From NCBI RefSeq assembly GCF_014805685.1, contig NC_060896.1, forward strand, positions 6,337,389 to 6,401,388: a stretch of DNA of 64,000 nucleotides. The letters are read 5' to 3'. Position 1 is the stretch's first letter; each line of letters opens with the position of its first letter. Below the pieces are notes generated by a model that had not been told where the DNA came from, made no database searches, and worked only from the letters and a program-made list of their open reading frames with translations. Shown one piece after another: positions 23,434 through 35,425 of this stretch. Made by a program: the position numbers and the translations under genes. The DNA is from Silurus meridionalis. Taxonomy: Eukaryota > Chordata > Actinopteri > Siluriformes > Siluridae.

Positions 23434-23574
23434 GTAAGTATTACCGTTTATTTATTTATTAATGATTACAAATACATGTATATGTATATACATATCATAA
23501 AACGTGTTTATAGATGTATAAATTAGATTTAAAATAATTGCTAGGTGATATTTGGTGTCTAAATTCTGTTTGCT

Positions 23575-23705
23575 GTGGTTGAATCCTAAACGGCTTCTAT
23601 TTCACTATACACGTACACTACAAAATGTATAAAGTGTACTCTAATGTACTCTACCTAGTGCTTAAAGTATTTAAAATCGAGCTATTTGGTATTCAGCCCT
23701 ATATA
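23575..23705. repeat. dispersed element, copy 2, in SNRPA intron 1
   Basis: It has GAATCCTAAACGGCTTC, a CACTATACACGTACACTAC block and GAGCTATTTGGTATTCAGCCC, parallel to the layout at 22865-23005, and lies just inside SNRPA intron 1. Confidence 0.5.
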
Positions 23706-23738
23706 ATAGTTAATATAGATAATAATTATGCATAATTG

Positions 23739-23823
23739 TTAGCTAGGTTAGCATACAATGCTAGTTAGCTATCTAGGTTAGCATACAATGCTAGTTAGCT
23801 AGCTAGGTTTCTTACTAGCTAGC
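23739..23823 (+). repeat. 30-bp tandem repeat, about 2.5 copies
   Basis: The unit CTAGGTTAGCATACAATG-CTAGTTAGCTA is repeated with one or two changes. It lies in SNRPA intron 1. Confidence 0.85.
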
Positions 23824-23971
23824 CCGAGTGTGCGAGCAGCTTCCTTTTCCATTGTCCACAATTCCTGTATATTAGTATTATGGGATTGCATGGCCGTTCA
23901 TTGTTTCTTGATTATGGATGTAAATACATAAGCACCATATAACTCTGATTGTTTTGTCTCTTTTCAGAGGA

Positions 23972-26694
<2,723 letters not shown>

Positions 26695-27060
26695 CCAACT
26701 GCTACGTAATGCGTGCAAAAACAAACAGAAGTGTTCGGTCATTTCCACCGTTTTATACTGTTTTGTAAGGGGAAAACAAACAAGATACCATCTACTCTTC
26801 CTGGATCTGTGGTCAGGAGGTAAATCTGGTAATGTATGGATTGATAGACAAATTTTTTTTTTTGTTCTCTCCTGAAGAGGATGAACCTGGAAATTGTAAG
26901 TAATTTTTTTTTTTTTTTTAATTGAGTAATGAAAAGCATTGCACCCAGGGTCTGGATCCCCAGACATTGTACCTGGAGCTTTTCTGCCCTTTTTTTTTTT
27001 TTTAAACATGCTCCGAATTTTAATTTTCATTCCAAATAAAAATGAAATGCTAAAAAAGAA
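26695..27060 (+). other. snrpa: SNRPA 3'UTR and poly(A) signal
   Basis: A/T-rich noncoding sequence follows the stop codon. AATAAA at 27035-27040 (CCAAATAAAAATG) is the likely polyadenylation signal. Confidence 0.6.
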
Positions 27061-28340
27061 AACACTGACATTATTTTTGTTACATTTTTTCTTGAGTGTA
27101 GACCCTACAAAAATGATCTTGTGCTTTCTAATGTTTTGATGTGTAATGTTTATTTTTTACAAAAGACCTAGATCCCAGGGTGGAAATGTGTGACTTAGTC
27201 AGTCATTGGGGGAAACGCATTCTCTGGAAACACTGAGCTCCTCAACAATGGGCTGCATTTAGTGGGGTTTTACACTTGACTTTAATGTTAAGGATTTGGC
27301 AGATGTGAGTCACTCACAGTTTTAGTGGGGGAAAAAACTTATTGTACAGTCAGAGCCAGAGTCTTACATCAGAACATATTTGGTACAGGTGGAGAAAAAA
27401 TTTAGTAAAAACTCACTTAAGATTGCAGTTTAGATTTAGATGTACAGTATATTTTACTATAAATTCACACAGCTGTTTTGTTAGTCACCCTGACCACCCC
27501 GGACTTCCTGTTTCACTGGGGTGTAAACACCGATCCACAGGTCCTTATTGCTCCAACAACAAAGGGAAGATTACAGAATACACAAAAGAACTGAAACCAC
27601 CCTGTGTTGACCTTTTGAGAGAGGGACAGTAGCAATACATTTGCTACACCTCTGGAAATGCCCATATGCCCATATGCATGTTTACTGAAGTGCATGCACT
27701 TTGGGTCCAAACACTGCAATGCAGCAGCAGATTTCTGGTGCTTGGATGTGATCTCAATCGACATCCTCATGACTAATCTACCCCTACGTTTGCAGCATTT
27801 GGTGGATGCAATCAGAGATGTAGAGTACGGGAAAATCATACTTTAGTAAACTTACTGCTAAACTTACCCATTCCTAGTTTAGTCATCGATTCCAATATGA
27901 CTTGAGTAAGTTTTGGAGTATCTGATCTGAACAGTATGTGAGTATTTGACTCGTATTAAATGTAGACTCAAATATGCACTGGTCCACAACACCAAGACAC
28001 ATGTTAGTGGAAAGCCAAAAAACATTGATTTGTGAGGTTTTATTTCCTAAAATAGAAATCAAACTGTCAACACTGCATTAACCATCACAACATCCTCTTC
28101 AACATGCCAGAAGGAAGCAAAGATCTAACAATTTGGTAAAAAAAAAAAAAAAAAGACCAAGTAGTGAAGCAATCATCCAAAAAGGTATTAAAAAAATAAT
28201 AATAATTAATTTACAGTATCATGTCACAAAATATTCAGTTAGTATTCAATCGACAAATAAAATGTTTGTGAATTATGTTAGGTAAAATAAAAGCAAATAT
28301 TCGGAGATGTCTGCGATTTGATGCACCTCAGAGAGGGAAA
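27060..28340. other. intergenic DNA, no gene seen
   Basis: No coding exon, RNA gene or recognised mobile element is visible apart from short A runs. Open frames here are short, lack splice support and match no family I know. Confidence 0.5.
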
Positions 28341-28341
28341 A

Positions 28342-28443
28342 TATTTTTTTATTAAACTTAACCAAAAGCTGTTTCTCAAAACGTTTTGGACTGAAGATGA
28401 GTCCAGCAGAGCTAAAAAAAAGCCGCTCACAGGCAGCAGATGT
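28342..28443 (-). pseudogene. hAT transposase dimerisation-domain fragment
   Basis: The minus strand reads TSAACERLFFSSAGLIFSP, then KRFEKQLLVKFNKK. This is the C-terminal hAT signature (SA-x-ERLFSSAGLIFSPKR...LLLKLN). It has one extra F and lacks about seven residues between KR and FE compared with intact elements as I remember them. No transposase sequence was recognised on either side, so it is an orphan fragment. Confidence 0.75.
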
Positions 28444-28555
28444 GGGTTGTTCTTCTACAGAGGTGCAAAATGTAATTAATAAAGGTCATTGTCAATTAAA
28501 ATATAGTGGTGTAAAAAGGACATTATGTAAAGCAAATTTCAACTAGCTTTATTTA

Positions 28556-28675
28556 TACAACTGAGCAGTTTATGTTTAAGGGTCTTGCTCAAGGACCCAG
28601 AAATCTTGGTGGTGCTAAAATTTGACTTCTGGTCAAAAATCCTACAGTTTTTACCACTAAGTGATCCTGTAGCAT
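28556..28675 (-). mobile_element. SINE/L2-type repeat fragment, reverse
   Basis: AAGGGTCTTGCTCAAGGACCC, CTTGGTGGTGCTAAAATTTGA and CAGTTTTTACCACTAAGTGATC are the antisense of the SINE body seen at 24757-24960. Confidence 0.65.
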
Positions 28676-29099
28676 GGGCTGGAACTGGATGTGTCTCAGC
28701 TGCAAATATCTGAGGTTTGCTTGGTATTAAAAAAAGGATGTCTGTTCAGAAAATAACCTAATCCCAACTGGTAAATGATTGTTGTGTGATGTATTGATCT
28801 GTTTGACTTTCAAAAACTGTTAGATTACTCTGTATTAAGGAGTGGCCTCAGGTTCTATAATCTGATTTCTCTGAATAATTATAGAAGCCTGTGTCCTGTT
28901 TTATTACTACATTAGTATCATAGTATATTCAAGGAAATTGCAAATTGTATATAATTCCAGAATAGTAATTTTCATTGTTATAGAAATTTAAAATATTTTT
29001 AAAAAGACAATGATATGATGCATAGATAGATGGAGAGGTTGAATTGCCAACAATGTCACAGCCATCCATGGTCATGGTAGCACAGAAACAGGAGCTAAT

Positions 29100-29285
29100 T
29101 GTGAGCATTGGTACATTTACGACACCCTTATCCAGAGTTATTTACAGTTATCTCAGTTATACAGCTGAGCAATTGTGGATTGAAGGCCTTGGTCAAGTGC
29201 CCAGCAGTGGCAGCTTGGTGGTGCTGGGATTTGAACCATAACCTTCTAATCAACAGTCCAACATCTTATTGACTGAGTTACCATT
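29100..29285 (-). mobile_element. L2-related SINE fragment, reverse
   Basis: It carries ACATTTACGACACCCTTATCCAGAG, then TCAGTTATACAGCTGAGCAATTG, GGTCAAGTGCCCAGCAGTGGCAGC and GTGGTGCTGGGATTTGAACC. This is the standard antisense order of a fish L2-tailed repeat. Confidence 0.75.
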
Positions 29286-32000
29286 TACATTTGTGACATA
29301 AAATGAACGTCTCTTCTAGATGACACACATTAGCCAGGTGGATTTACTCCTAACAGGGAAAGTTTTGTTTTTTAGAATAAATGCACTCTGGTTAGATTTG
29401 AGATCATTTCCCCATCCTTACCAATATGGAAAGGAAGCTTATGGTTATGGATTTTATTGTAAATAAGTCATAGAATTATTCAGGGAAAATGATTTTCTTA
29501 AAACAATGGGAACCTTCAACTAGATATGATCTCGAAAGCTTGTCTGGGTGAGTCATATAAAAGCAGACAGCGGCAGGATGCATCTGTATTTTGACACGTG
29601 TAGCCTTTGCTCTGTGAGTTTGGCAGTTCAACATTGAGACATATGCAGAGAAGTCTCATCAGCCTTCCCACAGCCTCTCAGTTTCTCATTTATCTGGAGA
29701 CTGTCATGGAGGGAAAAGGTTTGCCGATGCAAAATGGAAACATCTGAACACATGGCATTTATAATGCATGCTCTGTTTTCTTGGCTCGTATTTGTTGCCA
29801 TGTTTAGAATATATGAATCAGGTTTTATATATTGATTTAAAGCATATGGTTTTTTTTTGTTTGTTTTGTTATGTTCTTGTAGGTCCTTTTTGGCTTTCGA
29901 ATGTAATGCATCTTACTGTTTGTTGCTAGCGCTTTGAAAAATGGTTTAGAAGCAAATCTGATTTGGGTAGACCAGTGTTTTCAAAAAGGCCACATGAGGA
30001 TAAGATCAATACCCCTCTAAGATTACACTGCTGTCTAGACCAATCACATTGTTCTCTCTCTAACCTTTTTCGTTGGTAGATTTTTCAGTTATATTTTTTT
30101 TTATCGTTTAAAATGGATATTACTCATTTCATTAATCTGTGCGAAGTCTCCAACATCGCCACTTCACAAAGAGCTCAGTCATGTCCATGTCTGTGAGGTT
30201 ATAACAGCGAGTTCCAGTCCTTGTTGCTTGTTCTTGTCCTTGTCTGCTCAATATTTTGAAGTGCTGGCCAGCAAAAACTGTGTCCCAGACCGTCTGCAGT
30301 GGAGCAGGGTTGCGTACTAACTACTCTTATGGCGCCAACCTTGAAGTGGAACCTCCCCAGGAACTCCTTCGGCCTTGGTTTACTTTAAACAAAAATGTCC
30401 TAAATATGTCCTCAGGCAGTTCTATATGAGGGGATATGACGAGTTTTGGGTTGATTCAAGCATCAAAAGGATTTAAATGAGTTTGCAATGGCAAACATTT
30501 GTCCTACATCCACACAAGTTACATGCCTGTTGTAGAGCCAGTCAGTCTAAATGCACGCACATGATACGCTTTCTTCAGCGGCCACTGCAGACTCCTCTGT
30601 TTTGCCTTGAGAAAATGCCGACCTTCACGTCTAGATCCCCACGCAATACGTACACGTCTGTTCCATGGGGCTGGCACTGAGCCTGGTGACCCTTCTCCAC
30701 CAACAGTGCCCTCTTTGATTCGCAACTCATTTTGTGCCCTTTCATACATGGAATCAGTTTGGGTCATTTCTCAAAAGCTCCATACAGCAAAGATAAGTGG
30801 TTGCATGGCAGGGCCAAGAAAGCCCTGAAGAACTGATTACCCTTAGCCCCATACACTTTTTATTTATTTTTTGTAAAAAGGTACAAGATAATTTCACTAC
30901 AGTCCAATCCAAAGTATAATTCATATCAAATCTTGCATCGAAATCTTTAACATGGCCTATATAATAGAACACTTAAATTTGGAAACTAGAAAATACATAT
31001 AATAATAAATACAATATTCTGTATGGTTTGTTTTGCTTTATAGACTGCTATACATTTCTATCCCCAGCAGATGGAGCCAGTCATGAAGCCCAATTGCAAA
31101 TGGCCAAATCCCAAATGTCTCTGTTCGGTATACTAAAGTTCACTATATATGATATCAAATAATGTCCCCCATAGTATCCTAGATCCCTAACAGAAAATGA
31201 AACGTCCTTTTCTAGTGATGCATGAACCAGCTATTAAATCAGAGAGCCGCCTCCTCAGTGCTGTAAGTGGGAAGAAGGAGTGATTGATATTCAGTCCATG
31301 GCCCTGAGGTCAGGGTCATTTGATGCTAATGAGGGCCAAAGCGCTGAAGAGTCCTCTGTTTCTGCTTTGGGAAATGGCCTGGTTGCCAGGGCTGAAAACA
31401 CCAGCCACAAGTTCATCCCAATGAGAGGAAGAAGGGGAGGAGGTACGAGACAATTTGATCTCAATAAAATTGTTTTATTTACAGCAGAAAGTAGTGGCAT
31501 TGTTCACTGGGTATTATGTGTCTGCCTCTTATTAACCACACACAGGATGTGCTTAGTAGAGAAATGTTTTTGCATTGATTGACCACAATGAATTTAAATG
31601 TGGGTGTGTATTTTGCGTGTGTGTGTGAGGTTTTTTTTTATTTTTTTTTATGATTATTATTGTAACAGTGTTTGAGGTAAGAAATAAAACGCCATGACAG
31701 GGTGTGTTATTGAGTCTGCAGTTGAATGCTGAGCAATATTACTGTTACCATATGAGTTTTAATGTTTATGTTCAATAACAGAATGTCCTCAAAGTATTTT
31801 ATTCCTCCTACGCTACAGGAATTTGCCAATAAGTACAAAGTTTACTTAATAGTGTGAGGCACGTCATAACGTTTATGCTTTTATAGTTGCATTACCATTA
31901 GTTTGCTTATAAGCAGTTTTTCTTGACTTAAATTGGCTTAAAAGGGAAACCACACTGAAAAACTAGAAAAGAGCAAAAACCCTCCAATTGAGATTGCAAA
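29286..32000. other. intergenic DNA with one diverged dispersed repeat
   Basis: At 31095-31200 there is a third, diverged copy of the CAAATCCCAAAT...TTCACTATATATGATA element. A more G/C-rich patch at 31270-31450 could be a regulatory element (see findings). No exon is supported, and the open frames near 30519-30828 and 31280-31582 match nothing known to me. Confidence 0.45.
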
Positions 32001-32009
32001 GCATGCAAT

Positions 32010-32345
32010 TCAACACTCCTTTCATAACTCATAAATAACATCTCCGTATAAAAGGCTTCCCCATACCAAAGATGATACATTTCCCTTTTATAAATAAGTG
32101 TTTATTTTTTTTTAGCTGTTTATTGTAAGCTCCAGATTAACTAGATCGTTCTCCACCAAGTCCCTGAGAATAAGCTGTTACTATAGAAACGGTAACGTAT
32201 TAGAACAAGCGCTTTAATATAAACCTGTGATTTGTCGGTCCTACTGTCAGCGCTGCTGTTAAAGAAAATTAATCCAGGCCCGAGTGTGTAAATTACACTC
32301 CAACACCATACAATGTGCTCTGTAGTCTATTGTAGCTAGTCTATA
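32010..32345 (+). repeat. dispersed MITE-like repeat, copy 2
   Basis: ATAACATCTCCGTATAAAAGGC, then GAATAAGCTGTTACTATAGAAACGG, ACGTATTAGAACAAGCGC, AACCTGTGATTTG and CTGTCAGCGCTGCTGTT parallel 8490-8780 but are better conserved. Confidence 0.6.
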
Positions 32346-32967
32346 AAATAGCAGAAAATATCTTGGGAAACGGGATGTTTCAGATAAAGAGATGTCTTTC
32401 CAGGTCAACTTCAATATAGAGACATTCTTCATAGATGCGCTGAAGCATCAGCGAAGCATCAGAATGCAATTCCAGTGGATTTATATCTACATTAAAGCAA
32501 TATACTTGGCATTAACAACATCACTGTAAGCGCTGAGAAACACTGCTGTGGGAGATATGAGGGTGGCCAAAGAACATGAAAAGTTTGAGCCACCAAATGA
32601 GTTTGAAATGAAATTGAAGTATCATTAAACATTAGTTTAACTTAACACAGCTTTAGAAGCATGCAGTACAGCAGAAACCTTGCAACATCACAGCCCGTTG
32701 AGCTTGGGTTGCTGTTTGTGCATGTTCTCCATGTCGGTTTCCACAAATTTACCCACTTTCCTCCCAGAAACAACCCTGTTCTATTAGTCTTTGGCTTGAA
32801 TAAGTGTGTGGGTATGAATGAATTTTAGAAGCACATCAGGCTTGCAGAAGGATTTCTGTTTCCCAATAAATTGAGCAATTCTCCAGAATTACTCAGCCAT
32901 CGGCTTAGCGGAATGTATGCGTAACCATCCGTATCCTTTTCTAGATGGGCTTCCCCTCAATTACACC

Positions 32968-33087
32968 ATGAAGAGCATAGCTGTCGGTTTATTTCTTTGT
33001 CTTGTGACCCTGCTCAGCAGTGTTCAGACCAGCATGAGGTCCACAAAGCTTCAAGCTGATGTATGCTGGTTAGTGCTAGTATGGTGA
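32968..33087 (+). pseudogene. 39-codon signal-peptide-like frame at the MIA position
   Basis: ATG at 32968 opens a frame that starts MKSIAVGLFLCLVTLLSSVQ, a textbook secretory signal peptide, and continues SMRSTKLQADVCW before a stop at 33085-33087. A possible donor G/GTTAGT lies at 33069. In human the gene after SNRPA is MIA, whose first exon encodes a signal peptide followed by a short KLADRKLCADQEC segment; the KL-x-AD here resembles it, with the expected cysteine replaced by Q. I saw no SH3-type downstream exon up to 34950. It may be a decayed MIA first exon, the first exon of another small secreted protein, or chance. Confidence 0.35.
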
Positions 33088-33089
33088 TG

Positions 33090-34440
33090 AGTAATGAATC
33101 AGTGCAGTCGAACTGATTGACTGTTACTGGTACATGAATGAACTTGCTATCCACTGAGATGTTCTTCTTTTAATGATGCAGTTTCCAGCTTTATTCTTAA
33201 ATCTTTTAATGTAGAGAATTGAATCATTATAGTTACATTGTGACTTTTTTGTGTTCCTCATACTCTGTTGGCAAACCTTAATATTGTACATGACGTATAA
33301 GATAAACTAGAAAACTACTGCATATAAAATATAGTCTATTTTACACTGATACACTGGTTAATCCTGTGACTAAATAAGAGAAAATCCATCTCAAACATTC
33401 ATCAGTAAATAATACATCTTCACTTTAATGCTAAAAGGAAAGTGGTCTGGATAAAAACACTGGAGACATTCCAAGTAGTAACCATGTGAAATTTTGACAT
33501 AAACAGAGGAATTAATAGTGTTGCCAGATTGGCAGTTTTAAATTAAATGGACTTGAGCTGGTAAATGGGAATAGTTTTCATTGATTTATGACAGGTTTAA
33601 AATATAAATTAGGTCACATGTTAATAATAATAATAATAATAATATATAATAACCTTCAGGACACCCCAAAACACAACTAATATAAAGAAAGGACGTCTTT
33701 GAATGATTCAAAACAACAAGCAAGTGACAAAATCTGTCACAATTCCCTTTTTAAAAAAGAAAATACTGATTGTTCAGAACAGTAATATATAGATTTTCTA
33801 TATAAACTCAGAAGGATACTTTTTAAGGTGGCTCACTGTATTAACACCCTGCAATCACAAAATTCTTCAGACGTTTTATCGCTAGCACTGTAAGTAAATA
33901 ATAGTCTTTATATATAATTAATTTAACAACAACATCCATGAAACAGTACACTGAAGTAAAGTGGGTTCCTCTTACAACATGCCCCACAGGGTAATTTTTC
34001 TCTTATGCCAGTGATGTAACTGATTAAGGAATGACATATCACAATTTTTAACTGTTTATAGTTGCTTTCAATGTTCAAGAAGCTAATTAGCTACTTACAT
34101 AATAGCAGCTACTGTATAAAGAGCTTTCGCCCGCTTTGCTTTTTCATTGATTGTTGAAGTTAATGTGGCAAGAAAACACAGCTAGTGAGAAAGTGCAAAC
34201 TTCTATCCTGGAAACTTTCCATTGGTGAAAACCGTGTTTGCATGTGGCTAATCTGTGACATGCAGTAACAACAGGAAACGATCAATTTTCAACGAGATAG
34301 CTACTGACTTCCCACTACATGATCGACAGAGATGCTTGCTGACTAGATGTGGGCGTGTCTAGTGATGCAACAATGTTGAGAAAAGTTTATGCAAATTCAT
34401 ATTTATTACATCACTACATATTTATGCAAATATACATCAT
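33090..34440. other. A/T-rich intergenic DNA, no gene seen
   Basis: Only a short AAT triplet run near 33620-33643 and scattered A/T tracts. No splice-supported coding sequence. Confidence 0.5.
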
Positions 34441-34459
34441 TTATGAGCAGCCTCTACCA

Positions 34460-34690
34460 ATAATGCCACTGTTTCAAAGCACTGACACTGGAGACTCATT
34501 CCATAAATGTGAAATAAACATTGCCTTATAGAAAACTCCACAATCTCTATAACAATTTTGTTTTTATTGAAAAAATTTAAAGGATAATTAGGTATTGCAT
34601 TAAAACAGCTGAAACTATTGTCAGAGCTGCTGGAATGGAAACGTAATCAATGCTCTAAACAATCAGGCTTGTGGACAGAAGAAAGACTTT
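34460..34690 (+). repeat. dispersed MITE-like repeat, copy 3
   Basis: It has TTTCAAAGCACTGACACTGGAGACTC, TTCCATAAATGTGAAATAAACAT, TGTCAGAGCTGCTGGAATGG. The first part recurs at 49960-50010 (AAAGCACTGACACTGGAGACTCC). Confidence 0.6.
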
Positions 34691-34949
34691 TTAATGTTTG
34701 TTTTATTTCCATTTTATTGACTTTCTTTGGCTGTAAGCTCATCTTGACACGTTGGTGAGTTGAGGTACGTTTTCATCATATATGTAATTAAAAAATCCAA
34801 AATTAAATCATATTTTATGTATATGCATAACAATAATATGATATACACGTTACAGTGTTTAGGTACATGCGTCCCCCATGCACAAGTCACAAAGCGTTGC
34901 ACTAATGCATACTTTTCCTGCTTATTTGAGTTTGAAACTCAAACCCAAA

Positions 34950-35425
34950 TCTGGCAACCTTGGGAACGCACAGGCTTCTTCCTCCTCGCCGGTTACGCGC
35001 AGCACTCGTGTTTGTGTCGCACGCGCTCCCGCCCGCCCCTTCATAACGCGCTCTGCTGCGCTCCGGCGCTGGACTTCACCATCTCAGCAGGAGACTAAAG
35101 AGGATGAGAGCTGAAGTCAAAGCTTCTTAACGCCAGCAGGTGGAAGGAGGGAAGGAGGGAGGAGGTCGAAGTAAGGGGGGAAATGTGGGCGAGTGTGTGA
35201 GTGGCCGTGTGTGTGTTTGTGCGTCCTTTGCGCGCGCGCGTGCGGAGAACCCGGGGACCGAGACGCATCCAGGTGGACCTCTCACTCCACTCACCGTCAA
35301 CCTGCTGCTGCTCTCTCTCTCTCACTCTCTCTCTCACTCTTCATTGTTACTCTTAACCCAAGTTCAGCACCATGGCCCCGGTCTCCAGCCTCCCCACTGC
35401 GTAACAGGGGCTTTCAGGACAGAAG
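34950..35425 (+). promoter_or_regulatory. GC-rich promoter and 5'UTR of the Jagged gene
   Basis: Base composition rises sharply from about 34960, with many CpG (GCGCAGCACTCG, CCCGCCCC, CGCGCGCGCG at about 35230) and CT-rich tracts at 35310-35340, ending at the Jagged start codon. No TATA box is evident. It is a typical CpG-island promoter; the transcription start cannot be fixed from sequence. Confidence 0.65.
35372..35404 (+). CDS. upstream ORF of the Jagged gene, 10 codons
   Basis: ATG at 35372 sits in CACCATGG, a near-perfect Kozak context, and reads MAPVSSLPTA before TAA at 35402-35404. That is 21 bp before the Jagged ATG at 35426 and in the same frame. Ribosomes would probably translate it first and have to re-initiate. 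Whether it is in the mature 5'UTR depends on the transcription start, which is unknown. Confidence 0.55.
   Translation: MAPVSSLPTA

Noticed and set aside
29540..29620. TATA-like CATATAAAAG as a promoter of an unseen gene
   Set aside because: No coding exon could be linked to it; TATA-like strings are expected by chance in this A/T-rich DNA.
30519..30828. Overlapping open frames of 73-82 codons on both strands
   Set aside because: No splice signals of quality, no recognised domain and no start context; probably chance in a less A/T-rich patch.
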